Shown: positions 1-12,814, counted from the first letter of the stretch. The stretch: DNA of 64,000 bases from Avena insularis (GCA_023614405.1 CM042689.1:279255533-279319532); one strand, 5' to 3'. Translations and numbers: made by a program. The notes: generated by a model from the sequence alone, not told the origin.

Positions 1-65
1 GTGTTCAGCCAGGAAGAAGGTTTGCCCTAGGGAATTCGCTCAACTGCAACGGCCGTCTTTTTCTC

Positions 66-1390
66 ATGCATGCTGAAGAAGCTCAGGAAGCGCCAGACGT
101 TGTACTGGGTATGTTTTCTGTTAATTCAGTATTTGCAAGAGTGTTGTTTGATTCGGGTGCATCGCATTCGTTTGTCACCGAAGAACTTGCCTGCACTAGT
201 AAGATTCAACCAACAAAACTGAAGCATGTTATGATCGTCCAAATTCCCAGTTCAACCACCAAGGCTAGGCAAATTTGCAAAGCCGTCCCTATCCGAATCC
301 ATGATATAGATTTTTATGCTACCTGATAGTACTCGGAACTAAAGGTTTGGAAGTAGTACTAGGAATGGATTGGATGTCCAAACATAAAGGATTGATTGAC
401 TGTGCCAAGAAAGCCATCACCATGACCAGTACAGCCGGAATATCAGTCGAGCATATATCTAAAACCTTACCTCGTCAATTCAAGTGCAACAAGAGTATAA
501 CCCAACCTACCAGTGACCAAGTCCGGATAGTCTGTGAATACCCCGATGTATTTCCATATGTTTTGCCCGGTATGCCCCCAGATCGAGATATCGAGTTTAT
601 CATTGAACTAATCCCCGTAACAGGACCCATAACCCAGAGACCATATAGTATGAACCCGTATGAACTAGCAGAACTGAAGAAGCAACTGGATTCCATGTTG
701 GAAATTGGAATAATTCAACCAAGTGCGTCACCATGGAGATCACCTGTCTTGTTTGTGGACAATAAAGATGGAGGTAACCGTTTGTGTACGGATTATCGGA
801 AGTTGAATGATGTCACCATCAAGAACAAGTATCCCTTGCCCAAGATAGAAGATTTGTTTGATCAGTTGACCGGTGCCAAAGTATTTTCTAAGATTGATCT
901 TAGGACTGGCTATCATCAACTCAAGATTCGCGCAGAGGATATTCCCAAGACTGACTTTACCACCAGATATGGATTATACGAGTATACTGTCATGTCTTTT
1001 GGATTAACCAATGCCCCCGCTTATTTAATGAATCTCATGAATAAGATTTTTATGGACTTCCTGGATAAGTTTGTCATTGTTTTCATCGACGACATTCTGA
1101 TTTATTCCAAATCGGAAGAAGAACATGAGCTACACCTAAGGACCATTCTTGGAACCCTTAGAGAGCATCAGTTGTATGCCAAGTTTAGCAAATGTGAATT
1201 CTGGTTACAGGAGGTAGGATTCCTCGGCCACATTGTATCAGCCGGAGGGATTTCCGTTGACCCTGCAAAGGTGAAAGATGTCGAAGATTGGCAAGCCCTA
1301 ACCACTCAAACCCAAGTTCGTGCATTTATCGGATTGGCGGATATTACCGCAAGTTCGTATAAGGATTCTCGAGTATCACCAGACCCATGA
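66..1390 (+). pseudogene. A1 protease and reverse transcriptase, broken
   Basis: This is the aspartic protease and RT part of a gypsy polyprotein. The protease motif FDSGASHSF is near 148, followed by the GMDWM block near 362. RT shows [31 protein letters not shown], the catalytic FIDDILIYS near 1086, and the FLGH block. It is broken by a one-base loss near 325-340 relative to A2, giving stops at about 324-329, and by a second frameshift near 1340 just after the FIGLA motif. No gag sequence is visible upstream in the window. Identification as pol is secure. The product is inferred non-functional. Confidence 0.93.
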
Positions 1391-3426
1391 CCCAATTGCT
1401 GAAGAAGGACAAGAAGTTTGAATGGACAGATAAATGTGAAGCGAGTTTTCAAGAACTCAAGAGGAGATTGATTTCAGCCCCAATCATAATCAAGCCAGAT
1501 ATCACAAAGCCCTTCGATGTGTATTGTAATGCATCCAAGATCAGTCTTGGATGTGTGCTAATTCAAGAAGGCAAAGTGATCTCTTATCTATCTCGACAAT
1601 TGAAACAACATGAGCAAAATTACCCAACCCATGACCTCCAACTCGTAGATGTAGTTCTAGACCTAAAGACATGGAGGCACTACCTGATGGGAAACCGTTG
1701 TGAGATTTATTCGGATCACAAGAGCCTGAAGTATATATTCACTCAGAAGGAGCTAAATATGAGGCAGAGAAGATGGATTGAGTTAATCAAGGATTACGAT
1801 CTGGACATTCACTATCACCCTGGTAAAGCCAATGTGGTAGCAGATGCCCTTAGAAGATTGCCGTGCCGCTTGAAATCCATGATTTTGAAGGAGCAACCAA
1901 GTTTGCACAAAGAGATGGAAGATTTCCGAATGGAATTAGTGAGTGAAGGATTATTGGCTAGCATAGAACTTCAACCCACTTTGATCAGCCAGATCAAAGA
2001 GGCGCAGAAAGGAAATGCTAGTATTGACGGAATCAAGCGTCGTATTGGTACAGGCAAAGTACCTAGATTCACTGAAGACGAAGAAGGAGTTCTGTGGTAC
2101 AAAGGACGCCTTTGTGTACCAACAGATTCTGAGTTGAAAGAAGTTATTTTTAAGGAAGCTCATGATACTCTTTATTCTATCCACCCCGGAGGAACTAAGA
2201 TGTATCAAAATTTGAAAGAGCAATTTTGGTGGCATAAGATGACGAGAGAAATCGGAAGCTATATCGCCAAGTGTGATATATGTCAGCGAGTCAAGGCCGG
2301 ACATCAAAGACCCGCTGGATTGTTGCAACCATTTCAGATTCCGGAATGGAAATGGGATTCCGTTGGAATGGACTTTATCACTGGATTGCCTACTTCTAGT
2401 AGGGGAAATGACTCTATCTGGGTCATAGTGGACAGATTGTCCAAAGTCGCCCATTTCTTACCCGTCAAGACCACATATCAGAGTTCGAAGCTAGCGGAGT
2501 TATACATCGCTAGAATCGTCAGTTTGCATGGAGTCCCCAAGAACATCGTATCTGATCGAGGAACCCAATTTACCTCGAGATTCTGGAAGAAAGTCCAAGA
2601 ATGTTTAGGAACCCGACTAGATTTCAGTACCGCTTATCACCCTCAGACCGATGGACAAACGGAGCGAGTAAATCAAATACTCGAAGATATGCGGAGAGCA
2701 TGTGTGTTAGAATATGGATCTAAGTAGGAAGACTATCTGCCGTTTGCAGAATTTTCATACAACAATAGTTATCAAACTAGTTTGCAAATGGACCCATTTG
2801 AATTCATGTATGGAAGGAAGTGCCGCACCCCTTTGAATTGGTCGGAAGTAGGAGAGAGTCAGATTTTCGGACCCGATATCCTACGAGAAGCAGAAGAGAA
2901 GGTTCACAAGATTCGTGAGCACCTCAAGACCGCCCAGTCCCGACAGAAGAGTTACGCCGACAAGAGACGTCGAGACCTCGCCTTCAACATAGGAGATTTT
3001 GTGTATCTGAAAGTGTCGCCATTGAAAGGAATGCAGCGTTTCCAACTCAAAGGAAAGTTAGCCCCCAGATATATCGGCCCCTTCAAGATTCTGAACCGTC
3101 GAGGAGAAGTGTCGTATCAATTGGAACTACCCGAAGAGATGTCAGCCGTGCACAATGTGTTCCATATCTCATTACTTCGCAAGTGTCTCAAAGTCCCGGA
3201 GAAGACTAAAGTATTTAAGAATATTGATCCCCGGACTATAGAGATCAATGATGACCTGACCTATCCCGAAGTACCCATCCGTATTTTGGAAGAAGCTTTT
3301 AGAACTACTAGAACCCAAAGAATCAAGTTTCTCAAGATTCAGTGGAGCAACCACATGGAAGAGGAAGCTACCTGGGAGCGCGAAGATCACATTAGGACGG
3401 AGTTTCCCGATCTCTTCAAATCCTAG
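1391..3426 (+). pseudogene. A1 RNase H, integrase and chromodomain, broken
   Basis: This continues the A1 polyprotein. The RNase H region has YCNASK in place of the expected Asp-Ala-Ser (A2 reads YCDASK), so a catalytic Asp looks mutated to Asn. The HHCC zinc region is near 2155-2300 (HPGGTKMY ... CDICQRVKAGHQ). The integrase core has GMDFITGLP, SDRGTQF and HPQTDGQTERVNQ, with its Glu in QTERVNQ. A TAG at 2725-2727 replaces a Trp codon present in A2. Beyond it the same frame runs on through the GPY/F-type module (RYIGPF, VFHISLLRK) to a chromodomain-like tail (EEEATWEREDHIRTEFPDLF). The tail supports the chromovirus branch, probably Tekay/Del-like. Confidence 0.92.
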
Positions 3427-3447
3427 GTAATCTTTTCATCCTTTTTC

Positions 3448-3485
3448 AAATCTCGGGACGAGATTTTGTTTAAGGGGGAAAGGTT
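3448..3485 (+). other. A1 pre-PPT palindrome and polypurine tract
   Basis: A perfect inverted repeat with 8-base arms and a 3-base centre (AAATCTCG/GGA/CGAGATTT, 3448-3466) sits just downstream of the pol stop. It is followed by TTTAAGGGGGAAAGG, the plus-strand primer tract abutting the LTR at 3486. The same palindrome recurs at the same place in elements A2, B and C. Confidence 0.85.
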
Positions 3486-4755
3486 TGTAACATCCCAAAA
3501 ATATGAAACTTGGATCATCAAACTCTAATCATCAAAATTTAGGATTAACAAAAACTTTTCTAAATAAAAATATGAAAGCATGCATACGTGTAAGCATGAC
3601 AATTTGGATTCTTTTGAATTGCCATGATTGTGTGTTTCCTTGCTTGTGAAAGGATGCTTAGGTGAAATAAACATCATCTAAACAATCCCCACACTTTTCC
3701 CAAAGACAAATAAATCAAAACAAACAAAATAAGGGAATGGTCACTTTGGCCAAATTAACTCCCATGCCTACTTTGGCTATCTCTAACTTTCAGAACTTAA
3801 CAGAAACTTGTTTGGATCTTTGCACCCCTTGATAGTACTCATAACAAAGTATCAAGGCCCACCTTGTGATCATCCAGAAACATTCAAATGCATAGTTTAA
3901 ATGACAGTTCAAAATTGAATCTATATCATATGGGAAGATCCCACTTTTTCAAAAACCACTCAAACAAGCTCAACTTTGAAAACCCAAGCATCCACAGACT
4001 CACCAGCACATGCCTAGCACACCCACCAAAAATCTTTTCAAAATTCAAAACTTGAATTCATGCGTCCATTTCATCAAACACCTTGCTGATTCAAATCAAA
4101 CAAAATCAAAACACTATAGTGTGCAGTGTTTTGAGCCTAACTTGTTCCATCTCTGGAAACCACTAGCCTTAGTAGATCATCTAGCAAACTTAACTAATCA
4201 CTAGCCCCACTGTAAGCTAGCCATTGTCATCAATGGTGAACAACCCGAGAGCACCATGGTCACCCCAGTGTGGACAGCAAGCTACAAGCAGCACTAGCCT
4301 CGCCAACCTTGTCTGGGAGCAAGCTAGCACCCCACCGCCACTCCCTGTCCCAGCCGCGAGCGATGCCAGCCCCTGGACCACACGCACAGACCATGCCAAG
4401 CTGCTCTGCAACCATGCCGAGAGCGCGCCCCGTGCGCCACGCTCGACAGACGCCCACAGACCACGCACCGCCCTTGCCGCGTGCATACGTGATCACCACC
4501 ATCCCAGCAACCCCGCAGACACGCTTGTTCGCCGCCACGCGGACCACGCGAGCTGTGTGTCACTAAAATTTCCGTCGAGCACGCGCAGATCACCGCAGCG
4601 TTCCGACCAATCCGCACCGCCCCACGCCTCGCCACCACGCCGTTGAGCTTTGCTAGAGAGCACAACACCGCCCCCTACCATCTCCCACGCCGATAGCCCT
4701 CTATGCCGTCGACCACGACGAGCATAGCTTGCGCCCGTCGGTCCCCTCTCGCCAC

Positions 4756-4763
4756 TATAAATG
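4756..4763 (+). promoter_or_regulatory. TATA box in A1 LTR
   Basis: TATAAATG is followed by GAGGCC and a CT-rich leader. It is positionally identical to TATAAATAGAGGCCACC in the A2 LTRs. It is the likely pol II core promoter of the family, with transcription expected to start about 30 bases downstream. Confidence 0.7.
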
Positions 4764-5001
4764 GAGGCCTCCCCCGCTCGAATTCTTCACACCATTCCAC
4801 TCCCCTCTCACCCAGAACCACCCCGCCTCAGTCCCAGAGTAAGGCGAGCAGCGCATAGCCGGAATTTGGCCGAAGCCCGCCGCTGCTGGAGAAGAAGGAA
4901 GCCATCGATTGGAGCCGCCCCAGGAGAAGCTGCCGGTACCAAGAGGTTCGCTGTTGTCGACTTCGTCGTTCGCCCGCAACGCTGACCCTCGCCTGAGCCC
5001 C

Positions 5002-7289
5002 GGTGAGCCTCCCACGACCCCACCTGCCGCGTTAGGGTTCTGTCTCGCCGGCGCTGCCCGACGTGGACGATGAACCAGAGCCGTTGTATTAGAACTAGAT
5101 CCAACGCACCACGTTGTCCCATACCGCTTCGCACCCCCCGTCTCACTGATGCGTGGGGACAGCAACTTAACCAGCCCGCGTAAGCGTTGTGCGTAGCAGG
5201 CCGGCCCCTTTGCTCTTCCCGCGCAGCCCACTCGTTTGAATTTGGATTTTTCTATTTTCATTCAAACACAGTTCTGTACCTAGTTTCAAAAATCAACCCA
5301 GCTTGATTCAGTGAACCAAGTTGAATGAAAACAATTTTGTTAGAAAGGTCTGGAAATGCTTAATCCAAGCCCGTTGGATTAAAATCATTTGAATCTGTAG
5401 ATCACCCTTGGTAAAAATAACAAGGCAGAAGCTTTTCTGCATTCAACCATTTTTCAAATTTAAACCATAAGAGCTTTTGAGTTGATTCCAACTCTCAAAA
5501 ATCACATTTGATCATACCTTTCAGAATATATAAAAATATATGGGTTTACTTACAGAAATAATGTCCAAGTAATAAAAGGATACCACATAGGCATTTTTAG
5601 TCACTTTATTTAATTAAAATAAAAGGTTAAACCTTATTAAATTGTGACACCACTTTAAATCACATTCCCCTGTACTGAAATGTGTGGTGATGACATGTGT
5701 CAACATGATCCCATGTTTGGTTTGGAGAATATTAAACCTTAAGTAGTTTTTCAATGAGTAGAAATTACTTTTCTAAAAATAAAATCATTAAGTCAAGTGC
5801 TTGTAATATTAGTGATGATGCTATATCATCTATAGAACCCCCTTTGTGTGATGATTGAAAGTAGTTAAGTATTTTTTGGTGATTGTGTACCTTGTATTTA
5901 TTTATAGACGCTAGTACCGACCAAGGATACGAGGAGGAAGGAGGATACTACGAAGGAGAAGCCGAGGAGAACTTCAACCACTGCTCTGCACAAGGCAAGC
6001 CAATACTTGCAAGCTAACACTTGCAATTTAGCAAGCTTATACTGATAGTGATGCAATCCTTACTAATCAAGTTGACCTATGCAAGCTAATACTTGCTTGT
6101 TACCATGCCAACTATATGCCTTAAGCATATATGATCCTACCCACTTGATCAACCAATCCTAGTTTTACTTGCAAGCTTTATACTTTATTTCTTTATCAAA
6201 GATCTTACTTAGAGTTTATTGGAATAAATTGTAGATATTATAAAGATAATTGAAGGTTGCATAAAGAGCATAAAACTTGGCCTAAGCTAGATAATCTTTA
6301 TGTCATCCTAAGGCATGAGATTGAACTTAGTAAAACTCCACTAGTTTACCACCCCTCATTAGTACTTACCCCCACTTGTAGATGCTAGTGCTAAGCATAA
6401 AACTTGATCAACTTTAGATGGGAATACTTTGTGAAAATGGTTATGAAAACCTTGGAATGATGGATCATTCTATTGAAATGTTTTGGACATGTATTTTCCA
6501 AACACCAGATGATTTTTGGTGATGAAAATGTTGAGGCATAAGCCTTAGCCCTTTATAAAACTGATGGTTGCCTGTATGCGATACCAATCCAATTTTACCG
6601 TACAACCACAATACCCGAAAATTGGGTAGGCTTGACTGGAAACTTATATACCTTAGTATTGGTTCCCTCACGGCCAATGTCTGAGCTGAGGCTACCTTGT
6701 GAACATTGTCCACCTGGGCAGTACCCAAGATGACAGTTGGTCATGGTTGGGAGGCCAAACTCATAGGAGAGGTGCTTATATTAGGGCGTATAATTGAAAG
6801 GTTAGGATTGATTATCCGCATACTGAGTATGGTGAATTCAGGATTTGTTCCTGACGGATGTATCGAATATTGTGGTGAAAGTGTACAATATCTGCAGAGT
6901 GTCAAACTATTCGAATAGCCGCGTCCGCGGTTATGGACAGTTGGAGTGGCCATACTGTTCCCCCGTCAGATGTTTTCAAAATGACTTATGAAATGAATTG
7001 AGACTTTGACTTGACCACAACAGAGTTGTGATATGAAATACAAGTTCCCACTTAGGTGTTATAAAACTTCAACTAGCTTTCTTCATTTCTGAAATTAGTA
7101 GATGTAAATCTGGCTTTTTGCAAAACAACCCTAGAGCTTAGTGTCCTACTACAAAAACCCCCTTCACTTGTTAGTATTAGTTAGCGAGTACTTAAAGAGT
7201 ACTCATGGCTTTGTCCCTGGCTATTCCTGTGGCCAGACTATGAAGAGGAGTACCATGAGGATGGACCCCAGGAAGGTTACGACAACTAG
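5002..7289 (+). other. Putative spliced leader/ORF in A1 LTR
   Basis: Three exon-like blocks can be drawn. Block 1 ends CCCCG at 5002 before GTGAGC. Block 2, 5908-5994 (87 nt), follows TTTATTTATAG and ends CACAAG before GCAAGC, a GC-type donor. Block 3, 7237-7289, follows GTGGCCAG and ends at TAG. Read through, all junctions are phase 1 and the frame stays open: block 2 gives 29 Glu/Tyr/Gly-rich codons and block 3 ends EDGPQEGYDN. No in-frame ATG was found in block 1. Splicing is inferred from sequence only. Confidence 0.4.
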
Positions 7290-7603
7290 GATCATCTCCC
7301 ATCGTCAGCATTGCCTGTGACCCCGAAGATGGAGCTTACCACGCCACCGTTATTATTACGTATTTCCGCTGCTTGAGTTGTATTAAGAACTGGATCATGA
7401 GATCCTTATTTGTGTAAGACCTTATGTATGGTTTGTAATGGATGATGTACTGTGGTATCCAAATCTGTTATGTCTCGCAAAAATGGTAATCCTGGGATTG
7501 CGATGTATGGCATAACATGCATCTGGGATTAAAAATCCGGTTGTTGACAATGCTTGGCTAGGGTTTGGGGCCCCTGGCCGCCGCCTCGGCCTTCCCATTC
7601 GCC

Positions 7604-7610
7604 TATAAGA
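7604..7610 (+). promoter_or_regulatory. TATA box in Athila-like 5' LTR
   Basis: TATAAGA lies in the context GCCTATAAGAAGCCC, identical in the other two LTR copies at 24634 and 51537. It is the likely core promoter of the Athila-like element. Confidence 0.65.
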
Positions 7611-8770
7611 AGCCCCCGATGCAGAAACCCTAAGAACCCGATCAAATATCCATGAAACCGTCTGTAGCCACCGCCACCATCGTACCTAGATCGGGGGGGG
7701 GATCTGAAGTTCTTCCCGGCACCCTGCCGGAGGGGAGATCATCCCGGAGGCCTTCTCTCCGGTATGATGCGTGAGTAGTTCCTCCTTGGACTATGGGTCC
7801 ATGTAGTAGCTAGATGGTTGTATCTCCTCCTTTGTGCTTTCATGTATAGATTTTGTGAGCTCCGTTCATGATCAAGATTGCTCCATTCATGATCAAGATC
7901 TAATCTATTTGTAATCATGCATGTTGTGTTTACGGGAATCTGATGGATGTTGAGATTATTATGTTGGTTTGATTAATGGTTTTTTCTTTATGATTCTATC
8001 ATGCCTGTGTTTTTGTAATCTTGCATGCTCTCCGTTATTAGTAGCTATCTTGGCCAAGTAGTTGCTAGTGACTCCAAGAGGGGGTATTTATGCTCGATAG
8101 TCGGTTCATGCCTCTAGTTTCCAAGGGAAGTGACAGAAATCTCATCGGTTGTAGATGTTCTATTGCTTCTAGGGAGAAAACAACGGTCTCTTGTTCATGG
8201 AACATGTGGACTGTTTACGTTACACACTTTGCTTAAAGGAGTTGTCTGTTGCTTACAACTTAATACTGGAGGGGGTTCGGATGATAACCTGAAGGTGGAC
8301 TTCTAGTCATAGATGCAGTTGGATGGCGGTCTATGTATCTTGTTGTATTGCCCAATCTAATCTCATAGGATCTTTCTGACTAGTAATTGCATTGTTATGC
8401 TTTGCTCAGTTCCTGTCAGTTGCCCTGTTGTAATTTGTTTACCCTTCATGCCATGTTGTTTATCTAAGGAGAGCACCTATAGTGAACTATGGACCCCGGT
8501 CCAATCTTTACCATTGATACATCTAGTACTTGCTGCAAACCATTACCTTCCACACCATACGTTTAATCCTTTGTTACAGCAAACCGGTGAGCTTGACAAC
8601 CTCACTGATTCGTTGAGACAAAGTCTTGAGTTTGTGTTGTGCAGGTCTCCACATTGCTTGCAACACCTTTAAGACGTTTCCTTCCTCCTTCAGGTTCGAT
8701 AACCTCGGTCTCTACTGAGGGAAACTTGCTGTTGTGCTCATCACACCTTGCTCTTGGTGTTCCAATGAAG

Positions 8771-8775
8771 TGTCC
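8771..8775 (+). repeat. A2 target-site duplication, left
   Basis: TGTCC sits directly before the A2 5' LTR and is repeated at 20702-20706 directly after its 3' LTR. The 5 bp length is normal for Ty3/gypsy integration. Confidence 0.93.
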
Positions 8776-10041
8776 TATAACATCCCAAAAATATTAAACT
8801 AGAATCATCAAACTCTAATCATCAAATTTAGGGTTAACAAAAACTTTTCTCAATAATAACATGAAAGCATTCATATGTGTATGCATCCTAATTTGGATTC
8901 TTTTGAATTGCCTTGTTTATGTGTTTCTTTGCTTGCAAAAGGATTCTTAGGTGAAATAAACATCATCTAAACAATCCCCACACTTTTCCCAAAGACAAAT
9001 AAACCAAAACAAACAAAATAAAGGAATGGTCATTTTGGCCAATTTAACTCCCATGCCTACTTTGGCTGTCTCAAACTTTTAGAACTTAACAGAAACTTGT
9101 TTGGATCTTTACACCCCTTGATAGTACTCATAACAAAGTATCAAGGCCCACTTTGTGATCATCCAGAAACTTTCAAATGCATAGTTTAAATGGCAATTCA
9201 AAATTGAATCTTTATCATATGGGAACATCCCACTTTTTCAAAAACCACTCAAACAAGCTAACTTTCAAAACCCAAGCATCTGCAGACTCACCAGCACCAA
9301 TCTAGCACACCCACCAAAAATATTTTCAAAATTCAAAACATGAATTCATGCGGCCATTTCATCAAACACCTTGCATATTCAAATCTAACAAAATCAAAAC
9401 ACTATAGTGTGCAGTGTTTTGAGCCTAACTGGTTCCCTCTCTAGCTCACTATAGCATCAGTAGATCATCTAACAAACTTAACTAATCACTAGCACCACTG
9501 TGAACTCGCCAATGCCATCAATGGTGAACAGCCGAAGCACACCATGCCACCCCAGTGTAGACAACAAGCTAGGAAAGAAACTAGTCGTGCCAACCTTGTC
9601 TGGGAGATCACCCATGCCTCACCAACCCTCTCGACCAGCCCTGCCTCGAAGACATCGACCAAAGCACCCTGGAACGCCGCGCTCGTGCCTCTGTCAACCA
9701 TGCCGAGCGTGCGCCAGAGCGCCACCCTCGACACACGCCCACAGACCGCGTGCCGCCCTCGCCACTTGCATACACGATCGCCACCGACCCAGGAGACCGC
9801 CAGACATCCCCGTTCGCCGCCCCATGCCTCACAGCCACCGCTCGCCGTTGAAGACGCCGCCTCTGCCGCGCAGAGCGTCGCGTGTTCCAGACCGTTTGCC
9901 ACCGCCCCTACATGCGCATTAAAGCCGTAGAGCATCGCCAGGAGACCACCAAGCGATCGCCACCACTGGCCATGCCTCTAGCTGCTCGTAGCCATGTCGC
10001 CACCATCGCCTGCCCATCCCGTTTGGTCTCGTCATCGCGAC

Positions 10042-10049
10042 TATAAATA
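10042..10049 (+). promoter_or_regulatory. TATA box in A2 5' LTR
   Basis: TATAAATA is followed by GAGGCCACC. Its counterpart in the 3' LTR is at 17942-17949. As it lies in the upstream LTR, it is the promoter that would drive A2 genomic RNA. Confidence 0.75.
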
Positions 10050-10292
10050 GAGGCCACCGCCAGCCGAATTGAGCACACCATCTCACTCCCCTCCGCACTC
10101 CTCACTGATCGTTCCACCCTGTTCCCGGAGCAAGGCGAGCAGCACTTCGCCGGAATTTCATCGGAGCCCGCTGCCTCTGGAGAAGAAGGGAGCCAGCGAT
10201 TGGAGCCACCCCAGGAGAAGCTGCCGGTACCAGGAGGTTCGCCGTCGTCGACTTCGTCGTTCGCCCACCTCACCGACCCTCGCCTGAGCCCC

Positions 10293-12554
10293 GGTGAGCC
10301 CCCGATGACCCCCACCTGCCGCATTAGGTTTCTGTCTCGCCGGCATTACCCAACGTCGATGATGACCCTCAGCCGTTGGATTAGAACTAGATCGAACGCA
10401 CCACATCGCCCCATACCGCTTCGTACCCCCTCGTCTCACTGACGCGTGGGGACAGCAACTTAACCAGCCCGCGTAAGTGCTGTGCTTAGCAGGCCGGCCC
10501 AGTATCGTTTCCCACGCAACCCAGTCATTTGAATTTAACCATTTCCATTTTATTTCAAACACACTTCTGCACCTAGATTCAAAAATCAACCCAGATCTAT
10601 TCAGTGAACCAAATTGAATGAAACCAATTTTGTTAGAAAGGTCTAGAAATGCTGAATCCAAGCCCGTTGGATTCAAGTCATTTGGATCTTTAGATCACCC
10701 TTGGTAAAAATAACAAGGCAAAACCTTTTCTGCATTCAATTTTTTTTCAAATTTAAACCATAATAGCTTTTGAGTTGATTCCAACTCTCAAAAATCACAA
10801 TTGATCATAACTTTCAGAATATATAAAAATATATAGGTTTACTTACAGAAATAATGTTCAAGTAATAAAAGGATGCCACATAGGCATTTCTAGTCACTTT
10901 ATTTAATTAAAATAAAAGGGTAAAACCTTATTAAATTGTGACACCACTTTAAATCATATTACCATGGACTAAAATATGTGGTGATGACATGTGTCAACAT
11001 GATCCCATGTTTGGTCTGGAGAATATTAAATCTTAAGTAGTTTTTCAATGAGTAGAAATTACTTTTCTAAAAATAAAAGGAATTAAACCAAGCTTTAATC
11101 TTGTAATGTAGTGATGATGCTAGATCATCTATAGGACCCTTTTGTGTGATGATTGCAAGTAGTTAAGAATTGATTGGTCATTTTGTACCTCATATTTATT
11201 TATAGACGCTAGTACCGACCAAGGATACGAGGAAGAAGGAGGATACTACGAAGAAGAAGCCGAGGAGAACTTCAACCACTGCTCTGCACAAGGCAAGCTT
11301 ATACTGATACTGTGCAAGCCTTACTAATCAAGTTGACCTATGAAAGGCAATACTTGCTTGTCACCATGCCAACTATATGCCTTAAGCATAGATGATCCTA
11401 CCCACTTGATAAAACCAATCATAGTTTTTACTTACAAGCTTTATACTTTATTTCTTTATCAAAGCTATTACTTAGAGTTTACTTAAGTGAATTGTAGATA
11501 CTAGAAAGATATTTGAAGGTTGCATAAAGAGCATAAAATTTGGCCTAAGCTAGATAATCTTGATATCATCCCAAGGCATGAGATTGAACTTAGTTGAAAC
11601 TCTACTAGTTTACCACACCTCATTAGTACTTACCCCCACTTGTAGATGCTAGTGCTAAGCATAAAACTTGATCAACTTTAGATGGGAATACTTGGTGGAA
11701 AAATGGTTATGAAAACCTTGGAATGATGGATCATTCTATTGAAATGTTTTGGACATGTGTTTCCGAACACCAGATGATTTTGGTGATGAAAATGTTAAGG
11801 AATGAGCCTTAGCCTTTTATAAAACTGATGGTTGTCTGGATGCAATACCATTCCAAGTTTATCGTACAACCACAATACCCGATGATTGGGTAGGGGTTGA
11901 CTAGAAACTTATATACCCTAGTATTAGTTCCCTCACGGCCAAGGTCTGAGCTGAGGCTACCTTGTGAACATTGTCCACCTGTGTAGTACCCAAGATGACA
12001 GTTGGTCATGGTTGGGAGGCCAAACTCACAGGAGAGGTGCTTATACTAGGGCGTGTAATTGAAAGGTTAGGATTGATTATCCTCATACTGAGTATGGTGA
12101 ATTCAGGATTTGTTCCTGACGGATGTATCGAATGTTGTGGTGAAAGTGTACAATCTCTGCAGAGTGTCAAACTATTCAAATAGCCGCGTCCGCGGTTATG
12201 GAAAGTTTGAGTGGCCATACTGTTCCCCCGTCAGATGTTTTCAAAATGACTTGTGAAATAAATGGAGACTTTGACTTGACCACAACAGAGTTGTGATATG
12301 AAATACAAGTTCCCACTTAGGAGTTATAACATTGTTACTAGCTTCTCTTGCTTCTGAACTTAGTAGAGATAAATCTGGCTTCTTGCAAAACAACCCTAGA
12401 GCTTAGTGTCCTATTACAAAAACCCCCTTCACTTGTTAGTATTAGTTTGCGAGTACTTAAAGAGTACTCATGGCTTTGTCCCTGGCTATTCTCGTGGCCA
12501 GACTATGAAGAAGAGTACCTGGAGGATGGACCCCAGGAAGGTTACGACAACTAG
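10293..12554 (+). other. Putative spliced leader/ORF in A2 5' LTR
   Basis: The three-block arrangement is intact here. Block 1 runs from about 30 bases after the TATA box to G10293 before GTGAGC. Block 2 is 11206-11292 (87 nt) after TTTATAG and before GCAAGC. Block 3 is 12502-12554 after GGCCAG and ends in TAG. The phase-1 joins keep one frame open: Pro/Ser-rich in block 1 (EPPQEKLPVPGG), Glu/Tyr/Gly-rich in block 2, DYEEEYLEDGPQEGYDN at the end. No ATG begins the frame. It may be an untranslated spliced leader, or a reading frame that uses a non-AUG start. Confidence 0.45.
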
Positions 12555-12814
12555 GATCATCTCCCATCGTCAACATTGCCTGTGACCCCGAAGATGGGTC
12601 GCCTACGCTACCGTTATTATTACGTATTCCGCGGCTTGTGTTGTATTAAGACTGGATCATGAGATCCTTATTTGTGAAAAACCTTATGTATGGTTTGTAA
12701 TGGATGATGTACTGGGGTATCCAATTCTGTTATGTCTCGCAAAAATGGTATTCCTGGGATTGCGATGTATGGCATAACAGGCATCTGGGATTAAAAATCC
12801 GATTGTTGACAAGT

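Larger units (their letters stand above)
1..7549 (+). mobile_element. A1: Ty3/gypsy chromovirus, 3' part
   Basis: This is the 3' portion of a chromodomain Ty3/gypsy retrotransposon. The protease-to-chromodomain region fills about 66-3426, followed by a palindrome, a polypurine tract and a 4064 bp 3' LTR. It aligns throughout with A2: its first base matches A2 near 13197, so roughly 385 bp of internal sequence and the 5' LTR lie left of the window. The LTR opens TGTAACATCCC and closes TTGTTGACA. Directly after it the sequence resumes as Athila-like LTR (TGGCTAGGG..., compare 24586), so A1 is nested in that LTR. The probable TSD is ATGCT at 7550-7554, but its left partner is outside the window. 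The pol is broken, so the copy is dead. Confidence 0.9.
3486..7549 (+). repeat. A1 3' LTR (4064 bp)
   Basis: The LTR is bounded by TGTAACATCC and GTTGACA and aligns end to end with both A2 LTRs. Content in order: AT-rich start; GC-rich block about 4220-5230 with overlapping open frames in several phases and no coding signature; TATA box at 4756; GT donor after 5002; AT-rich stretch; exon-like block 5908-5994; a further AT-rich stretch; terminal exon-like block 7237-7289 ending in TAG. I see no host gene in it. Confidence 0.92.
7555..8775 (+). repeat. Athila-like 5' LTR, middle part
   Basis: This sequence aligns with the Athila 3' LTR at about 24586-25286 and runs past the point where that copy is cut by B. 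It contains the promoter segment (CCTATAAGAAGCCC), the AT-rich middle and the near-terminal part ending CCAATGAAGTGTCC. It is cut on the left by A1 and on the right by A2. The LTR then resumes at 20702 and ends at 20732. No coding content is supported; a short open frame at 8397-8672 has no family resemblance I recognise. Confidence 0.88.
8776..12811 (+). repeat. A2 5' LTR (4036 bp)
   Basis: The LTR starts TATAACATCCC (the expected TG has become TA) and ends ATTGTTGACA. It is colinear with 3486-7549 and 16683-20701. It includes the GC-rich block 9490-10500, TATA box 10042, the exon-like blocks described separately, and AT-rich sequence elsewhere. The 70-codon frame at 11971-12183 lies in the putative second intron and is not supported as a gene. 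Confidence 0.95.

Noticed and set aside
4224..5261. Overlapping long open frames on both strands in the GC-rich part of the A1 LTR (also 9489-10676 and 17397-18333).
   Set aside because: They are open in several phases at once because of high GC, change length between LTR copies and have no recognisable domain. Only the block ending at the GTGAGC donor is kept, as a putative leader.
6706..6953. A 70-codon frame repeated at 11971, 19860 and 46758, with a mirror frame on the other strand.
   Set aside because: Its conservation is explained by shared LTR ancestry. It starts at a non-ATG codon, is open on both strands, and falls inside the putative second intron.
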